A stretch of 64,000 nt of DNA from positions 932,411-996,410 of the forward strand of contig VJWN01000008.1 of assembly GCA_007644065.1 (NCBI GenBank), given 5' to 3'. Of this stretch, positions 1-11,800 are shown piece after piece. Source of the DNA: Margaritispora aquatica. Taxonomy: Eukaryota; Ascomycota; Leotiomycetes; Helotiales; Discinellaceae. The notes under the pieces were generated by a model. That model searched no databases. It saw only the letters and a program-made list of their open reading frames with translations, and had not been told where the DNA came from. Numbering within the stretch: position 1 is the first letter of the stretch; every line of letters starts with the position of its first letter. The position numbers were made by a program, and so were the translations under genes.

Positions 1-72
1 GAACGGTCTCTTTGTCGGTCTACTTATGCCCATATGAGAGGCGACAACCTCGATCCGCCTTAACCCATAGAT

Positions 73-1304
73 TCAACCCTTTCTCTGTTTTGTAGGTACT
101 GTTGAGTTAAAACCAACTCCACCCAACTTAGCCAGATAGAGATTCCTCTCGTTCAGAATATAAATCTCTCCTTTCTCACTCAAGGCGAAGTTTGCAGCTC
201 CTCCTTCGATCGCAATTTTGCCCATTAAAAGTCCCTTCGAGTTCCACACGTTGACCCCATCTCCACAACCAGCATACACGTTCCCCGCAGCATCAGTTTT
301 AATGCCATCCGGGATGCCAACTCCAGGCATAGCAAATGTGCGCCTGTTTGCCAGTATTGGACCAGGACCCTCGCTAATCACATCGTAAGCGTAGATTGTA
401 CTTGAAATGTTTGGATAAGCGTTGGTGATGTAGGCCGTCTTCTCGTCTGGAGAGAACCCGATTCCGTTGGGTACATTAAGTCCATCTGCTACGACACGAA
501 TATCGGTGGACCCAGGCATCCAGCGATAAATTTGCGGGGGGAGTTTTGGTAATGGCCGGATATTTTGCACATATCCAAATTGTGGGTCAGTGAACCAAAT
601 AGCGCCGTCTTTGGTGAAAACAACATCGTTAGGCGAATTAAAAAAGGTACCATAATAGTTGTTGATCAAATTTCTTGCCTGATATGGAGCTGTGGACGAA
701 ACTTCCAGCAAGCCTCCAGGACTAGCAAGATCTCCTTGTGCACAGAAGATCAAAGTCCCGTTCTTCCCTTTGGTACCACCATTGGCTAGATGGATCACAG
801 CACCTGTAGGATTGATGATCTCAGCCGACCACTCTTGCGTGATTAGGTCTTTTGTCACCCGAGAGATAGTCACAGTCCTGTTATTGGTGGTGGGAGAGTT
901 AATTCCTTCGTAGTCGAACTGGTTTGAAGTTACGAACAGCACGGGAGGATCACTGTTTGCGAGAATTGCTGCTTCATGGAATTGTAAAAAGCTAGCATTT
1001 GAGGAAGTAAATATCAGAGAGATTGTGGGTGCTTCTCCCAGTAAAGAAAAGAATTAATCATCGTAAACTTGGAATTGAGGTAGAGTTGCGGAGGTGTTGG
1101 TGAAAGCTGAGAAGGAGGTAATATCAGCTATTGTATTGGGTGTAAAACGCTATCATGTGGTTAATTTTTGACATATTTTAAATACTGATTATGGCATCTA
1201 GGAATTTCTGAGGCGATACAAGTACTTACAATGATATTGTCGCAAAACCCAACAACGAGAAATAGATTGGCAAGAGTCACACTTCGCTTAAATAAAGATA
1301 TCAT
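73..1304 (-). pseudogene. SMP-30/gluconolactonase-type lactonohydrolase, interrupted by an in-frame stop
   Basis: Exon 1 is 1304-1230 (25 codons) and looks like a signal peptide (hydrophobic run LANLFLVVGF). A 79-73 nt class intron with donor GTAAGT and acceptor GATAG leads to exon 2 at 1149-73, phase 0. The joined frame would encode about 383 residues, the usual size of fungal secreted lactonohydrolases, which hydrolyse lactones on a six-bladed propeller. Expected metal-ligand positions are present: Glu84 in FHEA, Asn199 in SPND, Asn253 in VPNG and Asp306 in PDG. The anomaly is TAA at 1056-1054, codon 57, between VYDD and FFSLLG; reading continues in the same frame on both sides with family-like sequence. 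Either the allele is a very recent null or there is a one-base sequence error. A downstream start would lose the signal peptide and the first blade. Family call is firm; function of this copy is doubtful. Confidence 0.82.
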
Positions 1305-2987
1305 GACTGTGAGAAATATGAACTTCGGGCAGAAGTTTGAAAAGAAAAGTAGTCTCCCAAGTGTTGATGGTGCGAACAAGTTTTATCATTCAGTTCCTGT
1401 CTGCACAGCTCTGAATTATGCTTTGACTAAGTGGGACATTGATCGTAGATCACAGGTAAAGTGACATTGATGCCAAGCCAGAAAGTATGAGTTCCATGAG
1501 CGTGTTAATTGCAGCAGCATCATAGCGACCAGTACCGAGAACGAATGCCTATATGTGAAATCTAAACGTTTGATGAAGGACCAAACAGTGGACAAACGTA
1601 GTCTGGACAAGTAGTTTTTGTAGTGGCATTAAAGACAAGCAGGTTACTTTGACCTGTAAGTCAATGCATCTACTTGGCAACCTTCCACTTCTTTCAGGTA
1701 TAAACAACATTCTCAAAGTGTCACAATCTTTCACACATTGAAATGAAGATAAGTATCTATAGGTATAGAGATTACAGTTATTTCGGGCAGTTCTACCATG
1801 TTTCGTTCCCATTTCTGAACCATTAGCCCCGACGAAAGTAAGTGTGTATCAACCTCGATTGCTATTACACATGGCCAAGAATTGCCAAGCGAGATTCTGT
1901 CAGTGGATGTCACTTAATGTGGATGCTTTGCATATAAAAAATCATCAGGCCCGACCTCGGGTTTTGAGGGATCTACTTGATGCATCCCGCCGCATTTCAT
2001 CACATCGATAATATAGATCTTTTCTGCACAAATACACTGCGATAGAGTTTGTGGAGAGTTTGTGGAGAGTAAGATTACAAGCAAAGTCTTACACCTCTCG
2101 CACTAGGCTCGAGTCTCTTTTGTCGAAGCCCCCAAAATCAGGAGCAATATCACACAATTTTCGCCAAAAGGATGCAAGTTATCTAGTCTTCCTAGATGAT
2201 ATTATGTCTGGTGATTGAATGCACAGCATTTTGCCACATCTTGAAAAAAAAAAACATGTTTTCTCTCGAATCTGCTACATTGCTAACTGATATAGAGACC
2301 AATAGGATTTTGGGATAGATAATTTGTGCATGAAAAAGCTTCTAACAGACACTTTAATCCAGCACATGATGAGAACCTAAAGGATTTGAAGAGGAAAGAA
2401 TCAGTCTGTAAGAGAAAACCATGAAGAGTACTCATCTAGAGTTCTGGAAATGGCAATAACTACGTCTTGAAAGAAAATTGTCAAAGCTAATTGAGATGAA
2501 ACGAGCCATTGCCACCAAATCTAAAATTAATAGACCATAGACTTCTGACTATTTGAAGGAGCCGATTGATTGCAAGAACTGAATTGTTATTGAACGATTG
2601 AAGCAATAAATATTCAAGAAAATTTAAAGACATCGTTAAGAATTGTTCAAAACGATTGTAAGATTCCGTAACCATGTCTCTCAGGGTAGTCGAGGAGTTC
2701 GGAATTGCGTGGGGGCTACCCTAGGTATGATCTTTGGAGAATTATGTTAAATTGCGACTTTAACCGCATTTATCTTTGAACCAGCTCTGTAAATCAGTTT
2801 CTAGATATTCTTGTACCTTAAATCTATTGCATTTTGGTAATCGTGTGAAGTGCAGTATTTCGATTGGCAACCAGAAACCTCGAGGTAAGCCGGCTGCGGC
2901 TCGGCTCCAGAAGGCAAGCTCCCTCTGATCAACACCTTCAAAGACAAGCTACCCACCACCACAAGTCCTCCAGCAGCAGCACGCGCA
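1305..2987. other. Intergenic, no gene seen
   Basis: Upstream regions of two divergently oriented genes (lactonohydrolase leftward, DUF1770 protein rightward). Only short, overlapping open frames with no recognisable domains. A small direct repeat of the unit GAGTTTGTGGA occurs twice near 2046-2070. Confidence 0.6.
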
Positions 2988-3645
2988 ATGTCTTCCAATC
3001 CTGCCATTGAACTAGCATCTACACTTCAATCAGCCTCCATAAATCGCAATCCATCTCCGACCCACGATATCAATCCTTCCACAGCGGCATCAGAAAAGAT
3101 CCCCGTTAAGCTTTCGCATACTACTGAATCGGAAGCTTCCTTGGACAAGTACGCATACGATGGCGAGGATGGCATAGACGAAGATGACGAAGAAGAAGAT
3201 ATACCGTATGATGTGTTGAGACCTGTGCCACGGAGAGCCAGCTTTCCACCACTACCGGATTTGAGATTCGAGCAGAGCTATTTAGCAAGTATTTCGAAGG
3301 CGGACACGAAATGGAAGGTTGCAATGATCACAGTCCGGGATCAGGTATGCGTCTTGTGCAGAAATATTCTCTGACTTGTATTAATTATTGCTACAGGTTT
3401 TTATGCCTTTGATTCAAGGTCTTACATGGACGCTCATCCTCTCTGGCTGGAGATTTTGGAATCGCAGCGCAACAATATCTGGTTCCTCGGTAGGAGCAAA
3501 GGTACGAAGGTGGTGGTACAGAACAAACAACTGGAAGCTTCCCGCTACCATTAGGGACTTTGGTGGGAATGCGAAATTAGCTAAGGAAGTGGGAGATGTG
3601 AGTTGGCGATTCAATGGTGCCGAGTGTTGGGACTTCGCTGATTAA
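2988..3645 (+). CDS. DUF1770/Atg43-like small membrane protein with Atg8-interacting motif
   Basis: Two exons, 2988-3344 and 3397-3645, joined in phase 0 (intron GTATGC to CTACAG), giving 201 residues. The N-terminal half is polar and ends in a dense acidic stretch (residues 58-71) immediately followed by Tyr74-Asp-Val-Leu77, a textbook AIM/LIR motif for binding Atg8. The C-terminal half carries the conserved block VFMPLIQGLTWTLILSGW (about 120-137), which could be a membrane segment, then a basic, Trp-rich tail (RRWWYR). I recognise this architecture as the fungal DUF1770 family, to which fission-yeast mitophagy receptor Atg43 belongs; that link is from memory. Role in selective mitophagy is therefore inference, while the AIM and the membrane-like block are visible. 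The 3' end converges on the WHIM1 gene. Confidence 0.75.
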
Positions 3646-4090
3646 AGTGCCTTGTAGTATTATCAGAATCAAAGCTCAGGAGATTAAGGTACAACATTCA
3701 AGATAATGGAAACAGGATTGAGGCGTCTAGGGTTGCAAAGTATTGGGCATTTAAATGGCGTTTGGTATTGGAAATTGTATGACTAAGTCTAAAGGCACTA
3801 TTTGAGACCTGGAGAGCAGCACTTGGAAGAAATCGCCGAGCCGGTGAATTCATACTTTACTTCGCATTATCTGCAAATATTTTGTTGTCATCTATGCCTT
3901 CTTGAGGAGAATAGCAAGTCTACAGAGCCGCCGTGCCTAGCATCTACTTAATCCATGCCAAATGCCCATCCTAACGCCATGCGATGCCCATCCATTGTAA
4001 TCATACAACTGTGCCTCCATCCATTTTGTGTAGCAAACATAAATCGGCTCAGACCAGATGATGCTCATGAAACATTATACCCTCTCGACA
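3646..4090. other. Convergent 3' intergenic stretch
   Basis: Lies between the stop codons of two convergent genes and should hold both 3' UTRs. No gene or repeat seen. Confidence 0.6.
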
Positions 4091-6138
4091 TCAGATGTCA
4101 ACATTGACGGGGTGTGTAAGAATTTGAGGTTTCTCTGGACTACCACGGAAAGCCAGAGGCGAGTGAGGAGTTTTCCTTGAGGGTGATAATGGCGGAATGG
4201 CGACTGGCTTTGTAGAAGATAGGGGATCCTCTATGATTAAGGCGGTGTCTGGAGTAGCAGTCGAGGCTAAATTCGCAGGAGAAGGACCGTTTGGGAGTTT
4301 GGTTGCTAAGAACAATGACGAAGCTTTTGATCTGTCTTTCTCTGGGGACAGACGTAGTTTGATGATTGTCTTCTTCTCTGGAGTAGGCGTCTTGATTGGT
4401 AATTTGATGACCAGTTTTTGCTTTTCCTTGATAACGCCTTCCATGTCGTCGTCCTCTGAGAGATCATCTTGATCGTCAACGTCACTCTCCAGAGGGATGT
4501 TGTCATCCTCTTCTTCATCATCACCATAATCTTGTTCGCTGGCATCGCCTTCTTCGTCACTACTCATCTCATCAACGTCGTTGTATCCATCGATATGCTG
4601 ACCTCCTTTCGAGTAGCCATTCTTTTTGCTGTTGACGACTGCTGCTCTCCGAGGACGGCCACTGATTTCATCTTCACCAGACACTACTTCAGGGGATGTC
4701 GCTACGTCAGCATTGGCAACCTGACCGCTAAGCATGCTCTCTCCGTAAGCGCCGCCTTGACGAGATTTGACCTGGCGTCCACTCTGGGTAATAGTAGGAA
4801 TGTTTAATTCCGCTGGCGTATTTGTACCAGTATTACGAGTGGATCGGCGTGTTCCACTTGTAGCATCAGAATAGCCTTCATCATCTTCTTCTGAAAATGT
4901 GTACTTCATTCTCTTGCCCCTAGTTCGGCCTTCATAAGATGAAAATCCAACATCAGGACGCTTGAATTGTTGCTTGCGCTGCTGTCTATACTCGCGACGC
5001 TTTCGTTTCTGAAACTTGTCAGGAAATCAACTAATGAGTGAAGTGGCTAATTACCTCCTCTGTAGCTTCAAAACGAGGAATTGCCGCCATCATTCTTGAA
5101 CTCAAGAGCCTGGCTTTCTGACCTCCATCTTGTGTAGTAAGCTTGTCTGCAAGTACCTGGAGTTCCTCAATATCACCAGCAACACTAAACCAGGTTCTTT
5201 TGTGGTTAAGATGATTACTCTCCCTGTACACTCTGAAATGTGTATCATCAAGCCCCTCGATCAAATAATACTTTCGTTTGTCAGCATCAGATCCCCAAGG
5301 CTGAACTGATAGTGCTTGGTTAAGGTCATCTTCGTGACGATTTTGCTTATATGATGTTTGAATAATACCCTTTACAACATCAGAGGATGACAGTGACCAC
5401 AAAATGAGTGTCTTTAGAAGTGTGAGCTGTAAATTGTAAGCATTATCCAAATCACACATAATGCACTGAGCATACCCTTTCTGTTGGGGTCATGGAGGAA
5501 AATGTAGAGCCCCCAGAGAGCGGGTTCTTGCTCTCCCAGTCCTTGGCCCATTGCGTCTTATGTGTTTGTATTGCCTCCTCCAGCGCGCGATTGTAATGTC
5601 CAGATCTGCGTGGGCAGGATAGTTAGTGCTTAGAACTTGGATTGGGGAGAGTCTGGTGCAACCTACTTCACATCTTGCTTTCTGTTTAACAGCAACCCGA
5701 GTAACGCACACAAGAAATTCTCTGCCACTTCTCCAGGAGGGCTTGAAACAACATCCCGCTCAAGTTCTTGGGGTCCGAAGTTGGTCAGAGACTTTTGGAA
5801 GGCTTCTGTAAAGCGACTGCGGAACATGACAATAAACTGCATGCACGTCAGGATAGATTCAGGCGCACATCAACGCGTTTAAGACGCGACAAGCTGTCGA
5901 AAACGCGACAATAGGTGTAAATACTCACTGCAATATCTGCATTATCTGCCAGGACATACTCATGTGGAGGAGATGGCTCACGCTTTGGACGTGGCGGGGA
6001 TACCTCGACCTTGGGTGCTGCTTTTTTGGCTGGAGCCTTTGAAAAGAATTTGAGAATACCATCTTTCTTGGTCAATTGGAGATCAGTCTCATCCTCTGAT
6101 GGGGCAGAGGAGAGTTCTGAAGAATCGTCGGAACTCAT
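4091..6138 (-). CDS. WHIM1-type chromatin-associated protein (putative ISWI-class remodeller accessory subunit)
   Basis: Five exons join in frame: 6138-5929, 5836-5667, 5605-5476, 5426-5055 and 5008-4091, total 599 residues. Order: acidic Ser-rich start (MSSDDSSELSSAPSEDE), a helical region (about 71-170), the WHIM1-like helix LLKTLILWSLSSS (from about 173), then a WSD/WHIM2-like element LNQALSVQPWGSDADKRKYY (about 205-224) and a Trp-containing strand. These are the marks of accessory subunits that pair with ISWI ATPases (Itc1/Ioc-like, ACF1-like). The C-terminal 300 residues are disordered and strongly acidic, with an AT-hook-like GRPRRAA. Only the WHIM elements support the function; the specific complex is inference. 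Acceptor of the last exon could be 6 nt further upstream (two extra residues). Confidence 0.78.
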
Positions 6139-7803
6139 GTTGGTGGTTGTGGTTGTGGGGGACTTATGGTTGTCGTTTCGGAGGTTACTGCGCAGTCAGA
6201 GGAGCTCAAGAGCTTGCCCAACAAAGCTTGATGAACATGAAGGTTGTAGGCTAAGGTCATTGGTCACACACATAAATGATCATTTCGTTGTATGAATAGT
6301 TGAGAAATAATGCTCAATTTATCCACTAATCGCAGCATCTACTTGTTTATTAGAACAATAGTTAGCTTCTTACCATAGAGTAGTTCGTCGTGATATAACA
6401 GTTGGTAGCAGGAGTCCTGCTGGCCGCGAATGGCAGTTCCTTTATCTCCACTTCTCTCTAATTTACCCTATATAAGCCCTTCAACAGCATATCCATCCCA
6501 CAAACTCAATGTGCCACCCAAATATCCACATTCATTCTCAAGTCGTGTCGTAAATTTGGGATCCATGGTCACTGTCTGGTGAAGCTTCCTGTTCTATTAT
6601 TTGGTAATTTGAAAGTAGTGATGGAGCACTTAGCTACCTATGATGCCTTTATTGTCTGCTCCAAGTCACCCCACAAAGCATTGGCATATTCGATTTTGCG
6701 ATAGTCAGACAGTATACTTGACTCATCGTGGTTTGAAGCCTTTGGTAACATTCGAGGTCTTGCTACATGCAATTCTTATATCATTGAAACCAACAGGGCG
6801 ACACCGATTTGAACGTGCCATTTGCAGTGCGTCTGAACAGTCCTCCTTTAAAGCAAAGACTCCATCGTGCCAGATATTAAGGGACATTGAGCGAGCTGTA
6901 ATTTTTCATCCAAGTCAACACTTCATACAGGAGTTTCCAAGAGACAGATGGTAGAGACCTCATCATGAGTAATGGATGAAATTTCCTAAACATACCTGAA
7001 AATATGCAGGGTATTCGTCAAGCAAAAAACATTGCGCTGCAGGAGTCTCTGGACACATATTCTAATCTGATATGCACAATTCTTTATGTGCTCTTGAAAA
7101 ACAATTGGGAGCAGGCTTGCAGGTAGGCAGGTAGAAGCCACTCAAAACGCCACTTGGTATTTTTTGACTTGGGGTTATGGCATCTCAAAAAAAAAGTTCG
7201 TGTGAGGCAACGCAATCAACTTTCCATATGCATATTTTTTAACACCTCAGGATACACAAGCACTTGGGAATATAAATATATCTCTAAAGAATAGCAAAAT
7301 ATCACATACAACAAATTAAAAGAGGATATTGCTAGGAAAACCAAAGCTTCGATGAGAATGCGACAGGAACTTAGCTGGCGCTTTCATTATCTGCCCACAA
7401 CGGGCAACAGTGAATGCATTTGGAGTCTTCATGTGAAGAAAAGACGAGAAGGAGACCAGTGCTAGCCTTCTATATAATAAAATTCGTCGGTCAATATCAA
7501 GTGCCTTAGAGAGTCGTCAAGAAAGGAAGGAAAGATGATTGCCTAGCCGATCATAATCTCTAATCTGATAAATCTGAATGTGCACTTATATTTAGGAGAT
7601 TGATAAATTTGCTGCTTATAGCAGGTAGTAGGAATCCGGCAGGCAGCTTGAGGTTGGATTTGATAGTCGTTTCGATGTGCACGGACCTCATATGGTCACA
7701 TGATATCCAATAAGTGGAGCCACTAGCGATACACACACTGGAGTTTTCAAATCGTGCCGAACTTCGAAGTTACGCCAAACATCAAACTCCCAACCACGTC
7801 AAA
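6139..7803. other. Intergenic, no gene seen
   Basis: Promoter side of the WHIM1 gene and of the RPL2 fragment. AT-rich patches and several short open frames (one of 104 codons at 6640-6954) without domain, codon or splice support. Confidence 0.55.
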
Positions 7804-7946
7804 ATGGGTAATTCAACCACAATTCCTTCAACAAGTCTATACTAACTATCATCGAGGGCGAGTAATCAGGAACCAGCGTAAAGGAAGAGGCAGCATCTTC
7901 TTCACGGCCAATGCGAGTTATTATTATTATTATTATTATTATTATT
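7804..7946 (+). pseudogene. 5' fragment of a second ribosomal protein uL2 (RPL2) gene
   Basis: ATGG at 7804-7807, a 49-nt intron-like segment 7808-7856 (donor GTAATT, perfect branch TACTAAC at 7840-7846, acceptor GAG), then 7857-7912. Joined, these 20 codons read as the start of uL2 with one extra Phe. Against the intact gene at 14465, nearly all differences in the first 13 codons are synonymous, while the last 21 bases, crossing the exon end into the GC-type donor GCGAGT, are identical. A (TTA)n tract follows where the intact gene has (TTC)n. No further uL2 exon is found downstream. Presence of intron sequence shows a DNA-level copy and not a reverse-transcribed one. Read it as the remnant of a diverged paralogue whose 3' part was lost; the weak GAG acceptor may itself be a decay mutation. 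Confidence 0.72.
7918..7946. repeat. (TTA)9 microsatellite
   Basis: Perfect TTA run directly after the GC-type donor of the RPL2 fragment, at the point where similarity to the intact gene ends. It may mark the rearrangement breakpoint. Confidence 0.95.
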
Positions 7947-8893
7947 GTAATCTTAAACAAATATGTTTACTTATGTAATCTAGTAATGATGTGTGGAGTG
8001 CTGGACAGTAGAAAGTTTGGGTCGGTCCACGGAGCTTTCCTCGACTTATGTTTGGCCTCAGGCCCTTAAAATCCTTCACCCAGCCACCTATTTGGAGACT
8101 CAATCACCTCCTTTTCAAGCTTGTGCCTGATGTCTCCTCCACATTTGTCTCGATCTCAAAAAGGAACAAAATTCCCAACCGCTCTCACAACATTATTTTC
8201 GGTAGTTCGCTTTGATATAGCTTGCATTTCACAGATACACCACACATAGTATATCAGTACCTGTATACAATTGTTAAGCAACATTGTCTCCTCGTTTCGT
8301 TTGATGAGTCCTGCAACGATGTATTCCTTTATGATTTCTATGTTGGTAGCCAGTACATCGATTTTCTCGGATGATGCTAGGTGACAGTGAGTTGGACTCC
8401 CTCCAAACGCATCCAATTATGAATGGGAATGGCATTTCCTTAGTTAAATTCGTTCAATAACTTCTACATAATTCCTTCACATATTTGTACAGACTCAATG
8501 CGCTAGTCTAAGCACGAGAACAATGCAAGTACATTCAAGTGTCATTCTCTCAGGCATACCAGACAGCTATTAAGTTAAAGAATTCATCAAATACATACAC
8601 TTGAAACAAAAAATTGAAGCAAGTTCTTTATATAGTGCAGTGTCGATACTGCTATGCAGGCAAAGACGAGAGCTTTCTGCATCAAGTGCTGCCTTCTATT
8701 GACCCGCAAACGAGTAACGCAACTTTCGATTTCGTAAATGGCAAACACGACAAGGCTACAAACGAAGTCACGCTTTGGCTGCATTGATGACCACCCAGAA
8801 GATTCTACTGCAGACGTTACGAATGAATAAAATCATTGTTTCGTTGTTCAACAGAGAGTTGCGAATTCGAAATTCGCCTTGTCCCCATCCAGC
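7947..8893. other. Intergenic, no uL2 continuation
   Basis: I searched this stretch for the second uL2 exon ([12 protein letters not shown]) and later exons in all frames by eye and found none. Contains the promoter side of the next gene. Small open frames only. Confidence 0.55.
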
Positions 8894-11800
8894 ATGGTTG
8901 ATCCACCAAAGACTCCAGAGGAGGAGAAGAATAAGCAGAAATCACAAACCCCCAAACATCCGCGAGATGAGACATCCTCGTCGTTGACTTCCAGCTCTCC
9001 TGCTCAGCGGGGTGCTATCAAGTAAGCTACCAACTGAGTTTTTTAATCTTCGATATAGCTGACCTGGTTCAATAGCAGAACCCAGGGCAAAGAAATCGAA
9101 ACGACTCGTCCATCAATCAAAGGATCAACTCCAAATATTAAAGCACCTAGTACATCCGCACCAAAAGTGTCGCCTGCGGCCGAGCCTAGCGAAGATGCCC
9201 GACAAAAGGATACACTTGGATTGCTTAAGCCACCACAAGAGTCTATACAAACACACAAAAAGTCTCTGAAGGCCAAGCCTTCAGGAACCAGTACTGGCAG
9301 CCCCACAAAGCCTGTGAAGAAGAGGAAGAAGGTCGAGGCGGCTATGTTTGACCCCCCAGCCGCCCCGTCGTCTTCAGCTTATTCCTTATTGGGAGTAAAT
9401 GTGCCAGCTCCGGAAGTCTTCCTACCTCCATCTCGCAGTTCCACCATCCCAGAGCTAAGAGATCATTCTGTGTTGGATCCATCACAATTTATGTCGACGG
9501 TATGCTTTCTCTGTTTCCCATTCTGTCAGTGTAGCTCTCGCTAACATTCGAAGTCGCTTGCTGGCCAATCTGGAAGCCGTGGTACGAGAGCCGACACAGG
9601 TTCTACTATTCCAGATGAAAACACCCCTAAACAGGACATTGACTCTAGCCCCACAACACCGCGGATCGACTTTGACTACAAGCGCAAAACTGATGAGCTG
9701 AGGAAACTTTACTCCAGGCGATGCAAGATGCCTCAGGCGTTATTGCCCAACTTAACAACTACCAGGCCGGATGGGAAAATGCAATTCATGTCAACGGCAG
9801 ATATTTATCGGCACTTAAAAGACCAGGACAAAACATTCCGCAAGCTGGATCCCAGTTACGAGTCGATATCCAATCCAGACGATCCACGCATCAAAGCGCA
9901 AATCAAGGCAGCCGAACGTCCCTATGATCACATCGAGAAAGAAGCTCTTCATGTAGGTATCTCGTCCGATCTTTTGACTTTTATCTAACACTATAGCAGA
10001 AACTCTATACCTCTCGACGATTTCTGCCAGGCTATGAATTACCTGATAATTTTCTATCTAGGCAAAGCAAGTCCAAAAAGAATGTTAGTGATGTCACGCG
10101 AAAACGTGTTCCCATCGAAGAGTTGCGGCGCATTCTCTGTGAACAGGATGATCTTCTTCTCGGCCAAGATCCCGCATACACTCCGATTATCAGTCCAGAT
10201 GATCCCCAACTTGAGAGACTGCGCCAGCCAACAGTGTACGATAATTTGGCTGATACGCATCTGCTTCCACTGTATGCTGGACGTCGCATACTGTCCAACC
10301 CTCCCCTTCCTCCTTACATGGTGAAACAGAAGTCTATGGCCGCAAGAATGTCATTCGGAATCTCGTCGGACAAGATCGAGATTTTGTCCAACATAATGCC
10401 AAGTACACACCGATCACTGGTCTGCAGCATCCTGCTATCCGCTCCACTGTGCAAGGCAATCTAGAAACTAAGTATCCTCCGCATGATGTCGACGATTACA
10501 TCAAATATATCAAGCATGAGCGACTTGAGAAAATTGCACGCAAGAATCGGGCGAGGCTCAATGCAGAATATGAGGCCAGCTTGGCGACCGCTGAGCCAGG
10601 AACGCTTGACGCACCCAGATACCCGCTGCCACCAAATTATTACTTTGAAACTGTATGGGAACTTTCTGATCACCCGAAAAATGTGTTTGGGGGGATCGGT
10701 TACTACCTGGTCTCAGTAGAGGGTAAGCGAAATGCACTCAGGAGACTTTATGCCGAGAAAGGTATAGACCCTTTATTGGATCCAAATCTGACATCTAGGT
10801 TCCATGCTCTACCCAAAATTCATCTGAAAGGTGCCACTAAGGACGAGATAGTCTCGCAAAAAATCGATAAGGACAAACTCAACTTGGCTATTGTCAATCA
10901 AGCAAGCTACACACTGATCACCAAACTTCTGGTCGAGGACATGGAGGCGGAGCTTCAGACGCACAAGCATAATCCACCACGCCGGTATAGAATTCCGCTG
11001 GCGTTTATGGCCACATGGAATGATCGACTTTACGGTTCGCCAGATGCTGTGATTGCATTGCAAAATACCGTCAGCGCCGGACTTGCACCTGTCCATACTT
11101 CGTCTCGTGCACATTTGTGTGCAGTGGAAGCATTGTCAATCTCCGTGCATGCTGTTCGAAGAGATATCAACCGCAACACTGATTACCGCCCGATTCGTAT
11201 TACAGCTGATGATATCATGCAACGAGCTTTTGTCAACTACGATGCTGCAGCAACACATGACCCGCAAGTTCCAATCGATCCCAATGCTCGCGGCCGACCA
11301 ACAGTTGATTACCAGAGAATCGTGCGAGCTAGGCTCAGCCATCTTGATCCAGAGGATCCTGTGCATGGACCTATTTATTAGGGCGAGTATGACTTATACA
11401 TGGCAGTGAACAACTTGAATGTCGAAGCACTTAGCGCGATGTTGGAATTACTTCACGATGTTGATGATTTGGAAGAACCTATGATTATAGGTGTCGTGAC
11501 CGGCAAGTAAGTATTCCCACTTAAGCTTAACATGCTAACTTTAGGTGTGCAGAGAGTCATGTTAATTACCCAAGGGATGGTTCGGATCCGGTGGAAATCC
11601 CTACGTTCGTTCGAATTATTGATCATACTGCAAATGATCATCCAAGTGCGACAAATCCAAGAGTTGTCTTCGTTTACAACAACGCTCTGGAGTCTGAGGG
11701 TCTTATTGGTCACTTCGAAGGGTTTGATCACAATGGGCGCGAAACACAGGCCCAAGTTTGGGGTTTAAACACTCCATCAGCCAACCGAATGCCAAGCCGT

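Noticed and set aside
6640..6954. 104-codon open frame in the gap after the WHIM1 gene
   Set aside because: No domain, poor start context, no flanking exons; chance open frame most likely.
7754..7978. Whole 74-codon frame covering the RPL2 fragment and poly-Tyr
   Set aside because: Only the 20 uL2-like codons are meaningful; the N-terminal part is an intron-like segment and the Tyr run is the TTA microsatellite read in frame.
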